Part shown: positions 7,665-17,024 of the stretch, piece after piece
Position numbering within the stretch: position 1 is the stretch's first letter
Layout: each line of letters opens with the position of its first letter
From: an uncultured Bacilli bacterium
GTDB lineage: Bacteria; Bacillota_I; Bacilli_A; RF39; UBA660
Assembly (NCBI GenBank): GCA_934096605.1
Contig: CAKOMI010000009.1
Span: forward strand, 1-38,666
Direction: 5' to 3'
Length of the DNA: 38,666 nucleotides
Translations under genes and position numbers: made by a program
The notes under the pieces: model-generated
Seen by the model: only the letters and a program-made list of their open reading frames with translations
What the model was told of the DNA's origin: nothing
The model's database searches: none

Positions 7665-8681
7665 GTGAATGATAGACAAGCAAAAATTTTAAAAGAAATT
7701 GTAGAGAACTACATTGAAACAGCTAAACCTGTTGGTAGTAAATCTCTAATGAGTAAATTAAAGTGCTCATCAGCAACAATTCGTAATGAAATGGCTCACT
7801 TAGAAGAACTAGGATTCTTAGAAAAAAATCATATTTCTTCTGGCCGTATTCCATCAGAAAAAGGTTATAAGTATTATGTAACACATTTAATGAAACCTAA
7901 AGAGTTATCAAAAAGTGATGTTATTGCCTTACAAACCATCTTTCAAAACCATGAACTTACATTATCAGATGCTATCACATCATGTGTTGATATTATAAGT
8001 GATATGACTAATTATACTAGCGTTATCCTTGGTAAAAATAGTCTAGAAAATGCCTTGCAACAAGTAAGCATTATTCCCTTGCAAAATCAAAGCATTGTTG
8101 CCCTTGTTTGTACTGATAAAGGTATTGTTCAAAATAAAACTTTTGTTTTAGCAGATAATATATCTGTTAGTGAAGTTGTTAAAACTTGTGAAATAATTAA
8201 CAAAATGTTAGTTGGCACACCAATTGATGAAGTATCAAGAAGACTAGAATTTGATATTAAGCCAATTATTGCCGAAAAGATTGAAGCCTACGAAACTATC
8301 TATTCTATATTCTCTAAAACATTTAGTGATTTTGCTAGTAAACAAACAGAAACCGTTCATGTTAGTGGCAAAAAATATTTACTAAATGAACCAGAATATA
8401 ACGATGTTGAAGAAATCAGAAATATCATTAAAAAATTTGATGATCCAACACTGATAGGTAAGATTGAAAGTGATTCAAGTGAAGAAGGCGTAAAAATCTA
8501 TATTGGCGAAGATAGTGAGTTTGATCCTAATGTCACAGTTATAAAAACAACATATAAAATAAATGGTGAAGAAGGTACGATAGCTATTATTGGCCCTAAA
8601 AGAATGGAATATGACAGAGTGGTAGGTTTACTATCATTTCTAAATAAAGAATTAAATGAAAGCGAGGGTTCTCATGAATAA
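7665..8681 (+). CDS. hrcA: Heat-inducible transcription repressor HrcA
   Basis: 338 residues, the usual HrcA length. The N-terminal winged helix (residues 1-75) carries NDRQAKILKEIVENYIETA, KPVGSKSL, and SSATIRNEMAHLEELGFLEK, which are diagnostic of HrcA. The GAF-like middle and C-terminal GPKRMEYDRVVGLLSFL complete the protein. It represses class I heat-shock genes by binding CIRCE and needs GroEL for activity in other species. The GTG start at 7665 is supported by AAGGAAGTGAG upstream and by agreement of the N-terminus with the family. It is autoregulated through the two CIRCE sites. It overlaps grpE by eight bases. Confidence 0.97.
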   Translation: MNDRQAKILKEIVENYIETAKPVGSKSLMSKLKCSSATIRNEMAHLEELGFLEKNHISSGRIPSEKGYKYYVTHLMKPKELSKSDVIALQTIFQNHELTLSDAITSCVDIISDMTNYTSVILGKNSLENALQQVSIIPLQNQSIVALVCTDKGIVQNKTFVLADNISVSEVVKTCEIINKMLVGTPIDEVSRRLEFDIKPIIAEKIEAYETIYSIFSKTFSDFASKQTETVHVSGKKYLLNEPEYNDVEEIRNIIKKFDDPTLIGKIESDSSEEGVKIYIGEDSEFDPNVTVIKTTYKINGEEGTIAIIGPKRMEYDRVVGLLSFLNKELNESEGSHE

Positions 8682-9249
8682 CGAAGAAGAAAAAAAAGTA
8701 AATACTGAAGAACTAGAAAAAAAAGAAGAAAAGGCCAAAAAGGAGCATCCTAAGAAAGATAATAAAAAATGCCTTGAGAAACTCCAAAATGAATTAAAAG
8801 AAAAAGATGAGAAAATATTAAGATTGTCAGCGGAATTTCAAAATCTAAAAAGACGTACTGATGAAGAAAGAATGAAACTTTTAAAGTATGATGGTGAAAA
8901 GTTTATTACTAGTATCTTACCAGTATTAGATAACTTTGAACACGCAATTGTTATGGATGATACTGATTTAACTGATGAGGTTAGTAAATTCCTAAGTGGC
9001 TTTAAAATGATTTATGGTAATCTACTAGAAACCTTAAAAAACAATGAAGTTACTGAAATAGAGTGTTTACATGAGCCTTTTGATGAAGAATGTATGCACG
9101 CTGTCTTAGTTGATAGTGTAGACGACTTTGAAGATAATGTTGTCATTGACGTCTTGCAAAAAGGCTATAAATATAAAGATAAAGTAATAAGACCCGCAAT
9201 GGTTAAAGTAAATCAAAAGAAAGAAGATGATACAAATGAGTCAAAATGA
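8674..9249 (+). CDS. grpE: Nucleotide exchange factor GrpE
   Basis: About 191 residues. A highly charged N-terminal tail (Lys/Glu-rich, ~45 residues) precedes the long coiled-coil helix containing LKEKDEKILRLSAEFQNLKR and EERMKLLKYDG. The four-helix part and beta wing follow (ILPVLDNFEHAI, and VLQKGYKYKDKVIRPAMVKV near the end), as in all GrpE proteins. It exchanges ADP for ATP on DnaK and acts as a dimer in the cytoplasm. The ATG at 8674 is preferred over 8656 because GCGAGGG lies five bases upstream. It overlaps the end of hrcA and belongs to the CIRCE-controlled operon. Confidence 0.96.
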   Translation: MNNEEEKKVNTEELEKKEEKAKKEHPKKDNKKCLEKLQNELKEKDEKILRLSAEFQNLKRRTDEERMKLLKYDGEKFITSILPVLDNFEHAIVMDDTDLTDEVSKFLSGFKMIYGNLLETLKNNEVTEIECLHEPFDEECMHAVLVDSVDDFEDNVVIDVLQKGYKYKDKVIRPAMVKVNQKKEDDTNESK

Positions 9250-9526
9250 GTATGAAATAGCATTACAAGCTATATATGAAAATTATTTGGATACAAAGGC
9301 TACAATCGAAACACTTACTAACATGGGCTTCAAAAATCCAATGTATAGAAATTCAATTGCTTTTTACAACCAAACAATTGCCAATCTAGAAAATCAAATG
9401 ATAAATATTTATTATAGTATCAATGGTATTCCAAAAAATGCTGAAGAAATTAAAACTATTGAAGAACACAGAGAAGAATTTGCTAAAGCTAAGAGTATTA
9501 TTGAACCAGAAAATGTAAGAAAATAA
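9236..9526 (+). CDS. Unknown small protein between grpE and dnaK
   Basis: About 96 residues, not recognised. It is hydrophilic and predicted mostly helical (SQNEYEIALQAIYENYLDTK, ANLENQMINIYYSINGIP, and a charged C-terminal helix EEIKTIEEHREEFAKAKS). It has no signal peptide, Cys or membrane segment. It overlaps grpE by 14 bases and ends 17 bases before the dnaK start, so it must be translated from the heat-shock transcript. An in-frame ATG three codons earlier (9227) is also possible. grpE and dnaK are usually adjacent, so the insertion suggests a lineage-specific function tied to heat shock, but no function can be stated. Confidence 0.7.
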   Translation: MSQNEYEIALQAIYENYLDTKATIETLTNMGFKNPMYRNSIAFYNQTIANLENQMINIYYSINGIPKNAEEIKTIEEHREEFAKAKSIIEPENVRK

Positions 9527-9543
9527 AGAAAGGATGATTAATT

Positions 9544-11376
9544 ATGAGTAAAATTATAGGAATAGATTTAGGTACAACAAATAGTTGTGTATCTGTACTT
9601 GAAGGGGGTACACCAAACGTTATCCCAAATGATGAAGGAGGAAGAACTACACCTTCCGTTGTAGCTTTTAAAGGCGACGAGGTTATAGTTGGTGATCGTG
9701 CTAAACGTCAAGCTGTAACAAACCCAAAAAATACTATCGCTAGTATCAAACGTTTAATGGGTTCTGGTAAAAAAGTTACTGCTAATGGTAAAGAATGGAC
9801 ACCAGAAGAAATTTCTGCCAAGATTTTAGGTAAATTAAAAGCCGATGCTGAAAGCTATTTAGGCGATAAAGTAACTGAAGCGGTTATTACTGTGCCAGCA
9901 TACTTTAACGATGCGCAACGTCAAGCTACAAAAAATGCTGGTAAAATTGCCGGTTTAGACGTTAAACGTATTATTAATGAACCAACAGCCGCAGCTCTTG
10001 CTTATGGCCTTGATAAACAAGATAAAAGTCAAACTGTTTTAGTTTATGACTTAGGTGGAGGTACATTCGATGTATCTATACTAGAACTAGGTGATGGAGT
10101 ATTTGAAGTTAAATCTACTGCTGGTAATAACAAACTTGGTGGTGATGATTTTGACCAAAGAATTATTGATTACTTAGTTAAAACATTTAAAGAAGAAAAT
10201 GGCATCGACTTATCAGGTGATGCTATGGCTATGCAAAGACTTAAAGATGCAGCTGAAAAAGCCAAAAAAGATTTATCTGGTATGAGTAGTACCCAAATAA
10301 GCCTACCATTCTTATCACAAAATGAAAATGGCCCATTACACTTAGAACTAGATTTAACTAAGGCTAAATTTGAAGACTTATGTCGTGACTTATTTGATTC
10401 AACTTTAGACCCAGTTCATAAAGCTTTAAGCGATGCTAAACTTTCTAGTAGTGATATTGATGAAGTAATATTAGTTGGTGGATCAACACGTATTCCATAT
10501 ATTCAAGAATTAGTTAAAAAAGAACTTGGTAAAGAACCACATAAAGGTGTTAACCCAGATGAAGTTGTTGCTATGGGTGCTGCTATCCAAGGTGGTGTCT
10601 TAACTGGTGAAATGGATGACTTAGTCTTACTTGATGTTACACCATTATCACTTGGTCTTGAAACACTTGGTGGTGTTATGACTGTCTTAATTCCAAGAAA
10701 TACAACTATTCCAACAAGTAAGAGTCAAGTATTTAGTACAGCGGCTGATAATCAACCTGCTGTTGACATTCATGTCTTACAAGGTGAAAGAAAGATGGCA
10801 AGTGATAACAAAACTTTAGGTAATTTCCAACTTTCAAATATTCCACCAGCACCAAGAGGTGTTCCACAAATCGAGGTTAAATTCGATATTGATGCTAATG
10901 GTATAGTTCATGTAACTGCTAAAGACCTAGGTACTAATAAAGAACAATCAATTACTATTTCATCTAGTACAAACTTAAGCGATGAAGAAATAGATAAAAT
11001 GATGAAAGATGCTGAAGCAAATAAAGAAGCTGATGAAAAACGTAAACAAGAAGCTGATACAAGAAATGATGCTGACGCCATGATTTTCCAAACAGAAAAA
11101 GCTATTAAAGACCTAGGTGATAAAGTAGATAGCAAAGATAAAGAAGAAGCAGAAAGTAAAATCAAAGACTTAAAAGATGCCTTAACAAAAAATGATATTG
11201 ATGATATCAAAAAGAAAACTGAGAGTCTTCAAGAGGTTGCTATGAAACTTGCTACTAAAGTTTATGAAAATGCCACTGCCAACAATAATGCTAGTGCTTC
11301 TACTGAAACTACTACCGAAGAAAACTCTTCATCTAAAAAAGATGATGTTGAAGAAGCTTCATACGAAGAAAAATAA
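9544..11376 (+). CDS. dnaK: Chaperone DnaK (Hsp70)
   Basis: 610 residues, full length. It starts MSKIIGIDLGTTNSCVSVLE (phosphate-1 motif) and has VYDLGGGTFDVSILELGDGV (phosphate-2), ILVGGSTRIPYIQELVK (adenosine motif), the linker DLVLLDVTPLSLGLETLGG, and the substrate-binding domain with HVLQGERKMASDNKTLG. The lid is Lys/Asp-rich and ends in a Ser/Thr/Glu-rich tail. It folds client proteins in an ATP-driven cycle with DnaJ and GrpE. AAAGGATG lies upstream of the ATG. It is the last gene of the CIRCE-driven transcript before a hairpin at 11389-11412. Confidence 0.99.
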   Translation: MSKIIGIDLGTTNSCVSVLEGGTPNVIPNDEGGRTTPSVVAFKGDEVIVGDRAKRQAVTNPKNTIASIKRLMGSGKKVTANGKEWTPEEISAKILGKLKADAESYLGDKVTEAVITVPAYFNDAQRQATKNAGKIAGLDVKRIINEPTAAALAYGLDKQDKSQTVLVYDLGGGTFDVSILELGDGVFEVKSTAGNNKLGGDDFDQRIIDYLVKTFKEENGIDLSGDAMAMQRLKDAAEKAKKDLSGMSSTQISLPFLSQNENGPLHLELDLTKAKFEDLCRDLFDSTLDPVHKALSDAKLSSSDIDEVILVGGSTRIPYIQELVKKELGKEPHKGVNPDEVVAMGAAIQGGVLTGEMDDLVLLDVTPLSLGLETLGGVMTVLIPRNTTIPTSKSQVFSTAADNQPAVDIHVLQGERKMASDNKTLGNFQLSNIPPAPRGVPQIEVKFDIDANGIVHVTAKDLGTNKEQSITISSSTNLSDEEIDKMMKDAEANKEADEKRKQEADTRNDADAMIFQTEKAIKDLGDKVDSKDKEEAESKIKDLKDALTKNDIDDIKKKTESLQEVAMKLATKVYENATANNNASASTETTTEENSSSKKDDVEEASYEEK

Positions 11377-11381
11377 TTTAC

Positions 11382-11420
11382 TAACGGGAAAGTTCTAGGT
11401 GACTAGAACTTTTATCCGGT
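11382..11420 (+). terminator. Hairpin after dnaK (attenuating terminator)
   Basis: A ten-base perfect stem, AAAGTTCTAG (11389-11398) with CTAGAACTTT (11403-11412), and a GTGA loop. Flanking TAACGGG and CCGGTTA extend the pairing with a mismatch. The T-run is short (four T), so partial read-through to pepF-dnaJ is likely. Confidence 0.65.
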
Positions 11421-11438
11421 TATAGAAAGGAATATACT

Positions 11439-13226
11439 GTGGAAAAACTAAAAGAACGTTCTAAAATAAATAAAAATGATTGTTGGGATATAAGTAAAAT
11501 AATTAAAAATGATAATGAATTTGAAAAACTCTTATCGTCAGTAAATGATAAAAGTGCAGCTAAAGTAGCAATGAAAGGACATATACTAGATTCTAGTGAG
11601 TCATTAGAAAAATTTATTAAATTAGATGAGAGTGAAGAAAGAGAGTATGCGCGACTTCTAATTTATACCAAGTTTTTATATGATGAAGATACAACCAATA
11701 ATGCCTCTAAAGAAAAAATGCTTAAAGTTGAAAACTTAGGCCGCATGATAAATGAAAATGAATCATTTATTTTGAGTGAATTTATGGCTAGTGATTTAGA
11801 AAGCGTTTTAAAACTTATCAATAATCATCCGTTTTTAAAAGACTATAAACTTTATTTTACAAGACTATACAAAGATAAAGAAAGAGTTTTAAGTGAGAAA
11901 GAAGAAAGTATTATTGCTCTTGCTATGAATGCTTTTGGCACACCAGATGATGCGTTTACCTCTTTGGACGTTGCCGATGCTAAGTTTGCTCCTGTTTCTG
12001 GTAAAGAACTAAATCATTACAACTATGCTTTATATTTGGAAAATAAAAGTCAAGATATTAGGAAAGAAGCTTTTTTAAACTATCATGCATATTATGCATC
12101 TCATAAAAACACCTTTGCCTCTTTATTAAAAGGTAATTACGAAGAATTAGAGTTTGTTAGAAAAATAAGAAAATATAATACTGCTTTAGAAATGGCTTTA
12201 GATAGTATTAATGTTTCACCTAAAGTCTATGAGAACCTAATTGCAAAAGTTCATGAATATAACTACATTAATATTGATTATCAAAAACTTAAAGCTAAAA
12301 AACTTGGTTTAAAAGAATACCATTTATACGATACCTATGTTCCAGTTGTCGCATCTCCTACTAAAAAATATACTAAAGAAGAAGCTATTAATACGATAAC
12401 TAATGCTCTTAATGTTTTAGGTCCAGATTATTTAAGTCATTTTAAATATATGTTTGATAACCAATGTATTGATTTCTATCCTAATAAAGGTAAACATAAT
12501 GGGGCTTATCAGTGGGGTAGTTATGACACGAGTTCTTACGTTTTACTAAACTTTAATGGTACATTTGATTCAGTAAGTACAATGGCTCATGAACTAGGTC
12601 ATGCTGTTCATTCTATGTATTCTAAAGAAAACAATTCTTATCCATATTACGACTATGAAATATTCTTAGCTGAGATTGCTTCAACTGTAAATGAAACATT
12701 ACTTTCTGTTTACATGTATGATAATGCCAAAACTCCTGAAGAAAAAATATTTTACTTATGTGAATTCTTAGATAAAGTAAAAGCAACTATTTATCGCCAG
12801 ACTATGTTTGCAGAATTTGAGAGTATTATGAGTAAAAAATGCCAAGATGGTGTTTCTCTAACTGAAGAAGAATTTAGTAATACTTATTATCATTTAAATG
12901 AAGAATATTTTAAAGATTCTGTTATTGTTGATGAAAGTATTCGTTATGAATATATGCGTATAAGTCATTTTTATAGTCCTTTTTATGTTTATCAATATGC
13001 TACTGGCTTAATCGCCGCTATTTGTATTGTAAGTGATATTTTAAGTGATTCTAAATTTAAAGATAAATATATTAAATTCTTACAAAGTGGCTGTAATAAA
13101 GACGTTTTAGAGCTTTTAAAAATAGTTGATATTGATTTTACAGAGTATACTCCTTTTGATAAAGCTTTTACTTTTATCAAAGAAAAATACAATGAATTAA
13201 AAACATTATTAGAAAGTAGTGATTAA
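11439..13226 (+). CDS. pepF: Oligoendopeptidase F (M3B metallopeptidase)
   Basis: 595 residues, typical PepF length. The zinc-binding motif is in STMAHELGHAVHSMYS (HExxH), and the third ligand region is EIFLAEIASTVNE, about 25 residues on. SPFYVYQYATGLIAA near the C-terminus is characteristic of M3B peptidases. The enzyme degrades short peptides (about 6-17 residues in studied homologues) in the cytoplasm. The start is GTG at 11439 with AGAAAGG (11424-11430) eight bases upstream. It is placed between dnaK and dnaJ, two bases before dnaJ, which suggests co-expression of a peptide-clearing enzyme with the chaperones. Confidence 0.95.
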   Translation: MEKLKERSKINKNDCWDISKIIKNDNEFEKLLSSVNDKSAAKVAMKGHILDSSESLEKFIKLDESEEREYARLLIYTKFLYDEDTTNNASKEKMLKVENLGRMINENESFILSEFMASDLESVLKLINNHPFLKDYKLYFTRLYKDKERVLSEKEESIIALAMNAFGTPDDAFTSLDVADAKFAPVSGKELNHYNYALYLENKSQDIRKEAFLNYHAYYASHKNTFASLLKGNYEELEFVRKIRKYNTALEMALDSINVSPKVYENLIAKVHEYNYINIDYQKLKAKKLGLKEYHLYDTYVPVVASPTKKYTKEEAINTITNALNVLGPDYLSHFKYMFDNQCIDFYPNKGKHNGAYQWGSYDTSSYVLLNFNGTFDSVSTMAHELGHAVHSMYSKENNSYPYYDYEIFLAEIASTVNETLLSVYMYDNAKTPEEKIFYLCEFLDKVKATIYRQTMFAEFESIMSKKCQDGVSLTEEEFSNTYYHLNEEYFKDSVIVDESIRYEYMRISHFYSPFYVYQYATGLIAAICIVSDILSDSKFKDKYIKFLQSGCNKDVLELLKIVDIDFTEYTPFDKAFTFIKEKYNELKTLLESSD

Positions 13227-13228
13227 CG

Positions 13229-14359
13229 ATGAAAAATAAAGATTATTATGAAATGTTAGGCGTTGATAAATCAGCTTCTGCTCAAGAAATAAAGTCTGCT
13301 TTTCGTAAACTTGCTAAGAAATATCACCCTGATAATAAGGAAACTGGGGATGAGGCTAAATTTAAAGAAATAGGCGAGGCTTATGCTGTTTTAAGTGATG
13401 AACAAAAAAGAGCTCAATATGATCGCTTTGGCTCTAGTGCTTTTGATGGTACTGGTGGGGTCCAAGGTGGTTTTGACCCAGGCGATGTCGATTTAAATGA
13501 TATTTTACGTCAAGTTTTTGGCGGCGGCGGCGGTTTTTCTGGTGGCTTTGGCTTCGACGATTTCTTTGGCGGTTCAAGAAGCACTACAAGTACGCGTGAA
13601 AGAAAAGGAAGAGATACTTTAGTAAGACTTGATTTAAGTTTTGAAGAAGCGGCTTTTGGTGTTGATAAAGATATTGAACTTACTTTAAATGACACATGTA
13701 ATGAATGCCATGGTAAAGGTGGTTTTGGTGTTAAAACTTGTGAATATTGTAAAGGTCAAGGTTATGTTGTAACTGAACAAAGAAGCCTATTTGGTGTTGT
13801 TCAAAGTAGAAGTGCTTGTCCAAAATGTGGTGGCGAAGGTCATACAGTTGAAAGAGTTTGTACGACTTGCCGTGGTACAGGTCAAGTAAGAAACAAAAAA
13901 ACGATTTCCGTTCATATACCAGAAGGTGTTGACACAGGTCATCAATTAAGAATATCTGGTAAAGGCGAAGCTGGCACTAATGGAGGACCAAATGGTGATA
14001 TCTATTTTGAAATTCATGTTGCTAATAGTGATTTTTATAAAAGAGATGGTAGTGACTTATATATAAATTTACCACTTACTATCACCGAAGCCATATTAGG
14101 TTGCAAAAAAGAAGTTCCAACAATCTACGGTAATGTCGTCATGGATATTAAACCTGGTGTTCAAAGTGGCGTTAAATACAAATTAAAAGGCAAAGGCCTA
14201 AAAGTACCAAACTCTATTCGTAAAGGTGATGAATACGTTGTTATTGACATTATAATACCTTCAAAACTTACAAGAGAACAAAAAAAGATAATTGATGAAC
14301 TATCTCTTACTGAATTAGATAACTCATCTGAATTTAAAGAATTTAGAAAACATTTATAA
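13229..14359 (+). CDS. dnaJ: Chaperone DnaJ (Hsp40, type I)
   Basis: 376 residues with all type I parts. The J domain (1-70) contains KYHPDNK with the essential HPD. The Gly/Phe-rich linker (about 75-115) includes GGGGGFSGGFGFDDFFGG. The zinc domain has four CxxCxGxG units (CNECHGKG, CEYCKGQG, CPKCGGEG, CTTCRGTG), and the C-terminal client-binding domains follow. It delivers substrates to DnaK and stimulates its ATPase. It starts two bases after pepF without a clear ribosome site, so translation is probably coupled. A strong terminator follows. Confidence 0.98.
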   Translation: MKNKDYYEMLGVDKSASAQEIKSAFRKLAKKYHPDNKETGDEAKFKEIGEAYAVLSDEQKRAQYDRFGSSAFDGTGGVQGGFDPGDVDLNDILRQVFGGGGGFSGGFGFDDFFGGSRSTTSTRERKGRDTLVRLDLSFEEAAFGVDKDIELTLNDTCNECHGKGGFGVKTCEYCKGQGYVVTEQRSLFGVVQSRSACPKCGGEGHTVERVCTTCRGTGQVRNKKTISVHIPEGVDTGHQLRISGKGEAGTNGGPNGDIYFEIHVANSDFYKRDGSDLYINLPLTITEAILGCKKEVPTIYGNVVMDIKPGVQSGVKYKLKGKGLKVPNSIRKGDEYVVIDIIIPSKLTREQKKIIDELSLTELDNSSEFKEFRKHL

Positions 14360-14385
14360 TAAATTAATAGTCTTTAATAACTATG

Positions 14386-14412
14386 AAACTACAGTAAATC
14401 TGTAGTTTTTTT
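14386..14412 (+). terminator. Intrinsic terminator after dnaJ
   Basis: AAACTACAG (14386-14394) pairs with CTGTAGTTT (14400-14408) around a five-base loop, followed by a T-run ending at 14412. Confidence 0.9.
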
Positions 14413-14696
14413 GATGCTTTTACGATTATTGGTGTTATCGTTGTTGGTATTGTAATACTTGGTATAGCTTTTTACTTAGTAGTATCTGTAACGTCTAAAA
14501 AAATGGCTTGTGAATCTTCTGGAGGAAATATTACAATCATGTATAACGATAAGGATCTTACAGGCTATAAGGCTTCTGGCATATCATATGATTTTGATGG
14601 CCAAAAAAATATGCTGAACAAGTAGGCGTTGATGCTTATCTAAACGAATTTGCTACCTGGTTTAGTAGTAATACTACAGGTAAATGCACTAAATAA
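14413..14696 (+). pseudogene. Remnant of a small membrane-anchored secreted protein
   Basis: From 14413 the frame reads a hydrophobic segment (FTIIGVIVVGIVILGIAFYL) and then a polar part (MACESSGGNITIMYNDKDL). It hits a stop at 14623-14625. A shift by one base at the A7 run (14602-14608) restores a sensible tail (YAEQVGVDAYLNEFATWFSS, ending GKCTK) up to a stop at 14694-14696. No ATG, GTG or TTG start precedes the hydrophobic segment, because the dnaJ terminator lies there. So the 5' end is missing and the body is frameshifted. Two Cys suggest an extracytoplasmic disulfide. The protein family was not recognised. Confidence 0.65.
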
Positions 14697-14705
14697 TCAA
14701 ACATT

Positions 14706-14742
14706 AAGAGTGGTGTCAATAACTTGTCATCATTCTTTTTTT
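14706..14742 (+). terminator. Terminator-like hairpin before pflB
   Basis: AAGAGTGGTG (14706-14715) pairs with CATCATTCTT (14728-14737), with two G-U pairs, followed by T residues to 14742. It would insulate pflB from upstream transcription. Confidence 0.7.
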
Positions 14743-14786
14743 ATAGTTTATATTTTGCTATACTTATTTAGAAAGGAATGATTGAT

Positions 14787-17024
14787 ATGCAAAAAGAATG
14801 GTTAGGTTTTAATGAAGGAATATGGACTAATTCTATTAATGTCTCTGATTTCATTAAAAGAAACTATACTAAATATGATGGGACTAGTAGTAATGAATCA
14901 TTTCTAGTTCCTAAAACTAAAAAAACAGCAAGTGTTTTAAAAGAATGTACTAAATTATTAAAAGAAGAATTAAAAAAACATGTCTTAGATATTGATACAG
15001 AGCACATGTCTGGTATTGATTCTTTTGAGCCAGGTTATATATGTGCAGATGATAATGTTATTGTAGGCTTACAAACTGATGCACCTTTAAAAAGAATTGT
15101 TAATCCTTATGGGGGCATTAGAATGGTTTATAGTGAACTTGCTTCTTACAATTATAAACTTGATCCTAATGTCGATAAATACTTTAATGAATTTCGTAAA
15201 ACACATAATCAGGGTGTTTTTGATGCGTATCCAAGCGTTGTCAAAAAAGCTCGTCATGTAGGACTCTTAACAGGATTGCCTGATGCGTACGGAAGAGGTC
15301 GTATTATCGGTGACTACAGAAGAGTGGCTTTATATGGTATTGATGCTTTAAAAGAGGATAAAATGCAAGATCTTGCAAGTCTCGTTGGCCCAATGACTGA
15401 TGAGCTAATTCGCTTGCGTGAAGAAGTATCTATGCAAATAAGAGCCTTAGATAGTATTAAAAATATGGCGAAACGTTATGGCTTTGATATATCTCATCCG
15501 GCCTCTAATGCTCGTGAGGCTGTACAGTGGACATACTTTGCTTATCTTGCTGCCGTAAAAGAAAACAATGGCGCGGCCATGAGTCTAGGTAGAGTTGATG
15601 CCTTCTTTGATATTTATTTTGAAAGAGATTTAAAAAATGGCCTTTTAACCGAGGCAGATGTTCAAGAAATAATAGACGAGTTTGTTATTAAACTAAGACT
15701 AGTAAGACACCTAAGAACTCCTGAATATGACGAGTTATTTTCAGGCGATCCAACTTGGGTTACATGTGCGATAGGTGGTTGTGCCTTAAACGGAGACACA
15801 TTAGTTACTAAAACAAGTTATCGTATAATTCACACGCTTACTAACCTAGAACCTGCTCCTGAACCTAATATGACTGTTTTATGGAGTGAACATTTACCTG
15901 AAAATTTCAAAAGTTATTGTGCTAAAATGTCTATTCTAACAGATTCTATTCAATATGAAAATGATGATATTATGCGTCCTATCTATGGTGATGATTACGC
16001 TATTGCCTGCTGTGTTTCTGCGATGCGAGTAGGCCGTGATATGCAATTTTTTGGTGCCCGTTGTAACCTTGCTAAAGCTCTTTTATATTCATTAAACGGG
16101 GGCTACGATGAAATTAAAAATGAACGCGTTTTAGATGACATTCCATTTAATACAGAGAGTATTTTAACTTATGATAAAGTTAAGAAAGATTATTTTAAAG
16201 TTTTAAGTGTCATTGCGTCTATCTATAGTGATGCGATGAACACGATCCATTACATGCATGATAAATATGCTTACGAAAGTAGTCAAATGGCCCTTCATGA
16301 TACCCAGGTTCGGCACCTAATGGCTTATGGTGTTGCTGGTCTAAGTGTTGTGGCAGACTCACTATCGGCTATTAAATATGCTAAGGTTAAACCAATTCGT
16401 AATGAACTTGGTATTGCTACCGACTTTGAAATAACTGGTGATTATCCAAAATTCGGTAATGATGATGACCGTGTTGATGAAATAGCCTGTGAAATCACAT
16501 CTTACTTTTATGAAGAACTAAAAAAACATAAATGCTATAAAGATGCTGTGCCAACTCTATCAGCCCTTACCATTACCTCTAATGTGGTTTATGGTGAAAA
16601 GACTGGTTCAACACCAGATGGTCGTAAAAAAGGTGAACCATTTGCGCCTGGTGCTAATCCAATGCATGGCCGTGATGAATCAGGAGCCATTGCTTCATTA
16701 AACTCTGTTGCCAAACTTTCTTATACCGAATGCTTACGTGATGGTATATCTAATACTTTTAGTATTGTCCCAGACACATTAGGTCATACCGAGTCTGAAA
16801 GAATAGCTAACTTAGTATCTTTATTAGAAGGCTATTTCTATAAAGGAGCTCATCACTTAAATGTCAACGTTTTAAATCGTGAAACTCTTATCGATGCCAT
16901 GCATAATCCTGATTCATATCCTCTTTTAACAATTAGGGTATCAGGCTACGCCGTAAGATTTAATCGTCTAACTAGAAAACAACAAGAAGAGGTTATTAAA
17001 AGAACCTTCCATACGAGTATCTAA
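14787..17024 (+). CDS. pflB: Formate acetyltransferase (pyruvate formate-lyase)
   Basis: About 745 residues. The catalytic Cys pair is in DDYAIACCVSAM (about residue 410). The glycyl-radical motif near the C-terminus is RVSGYAVRFNRLT, with the radical on the Gly. PDAYGRGRIIGDYRRVALYG is typical of true PFL. The enzyme splits pyruvate with CoA into acetyl-CoA and formate under anaerobic conditions, so the organism ferments. GAAAGG (14771-14776) is one base from ATG 14778 but ten from ATG 14787, so the latter is chosen. Its stop overlaps the start of the activase gene (TAATG). Confidence 0.97.
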   Translation: MQKEWLGFNEGIWTNSINVSDFIKRNYTKYDGTSSNESFLVPKTKKTASVLKECTKLLKEELKKHVLDIDTEHMSGIDSFEPGYICADDNVIVGLQTDAPLKRIVNPYGGIRMVYSELASYNYKLDPNVDKYFNEFRKTHNQGVFDAYPSVVKKARHVGLLTGLPDAYGRGRIIGDYRRVALYGIDALKEDKMQDLASLVGPMTDELIRLREEVSMQIRALDSIKNMAKRYGFDISHPASNAREAVQWTYFAYLAAVKENNGAAMSLGRVDAFFDIYFERDLKNGLLTEADVQEIIDEFVIKLRLVRHLRTPEYDELFSGDPTWVTCAIGGCALNGDTLVTKTSYRIIHTLTNLEPAPEPNMTVLWSEHLPENFKSYCAKMSILTDSIQYENDDIMRPIYGDDYAIACCVSAMRVGRDMQFFGARCNLAKALLYSLNGGYDEIKNERVLDDIPFNTESILTYDKVKKDYFKVLSVIASIYSDAMNTIHYMHDKYAYESSQMALHDTQVRHLMAYGVAGLSVVADSLSAIKYAKVKPIRNELGIATDFEITGDYPKFGNDDDRVDEIACEITSYFYEELKKHKCYKDAVPTLSALTITSNVVYGEKTGSTPDGRKKGEPFAPGANPMHGRDESGAIASLNSVAKLSYTECLRDGISNTFSIVPDTLGHTESERIANLVSLLEGYFYKGAHHLNVNVLNRETLIDAMHNPDSYPLLTIRVSGYAVRFNRLTRKQQEEVIKRTFHTSI

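Noticed and set aside
10908..11210. Minus-strand 100-codon frame inside dnaK (and similar antisense frames in pepF, dnaG, rpoD, grpE)
   Set aside because: They are Ser-rich shadows of strongly coding genes, without ribosome sites.
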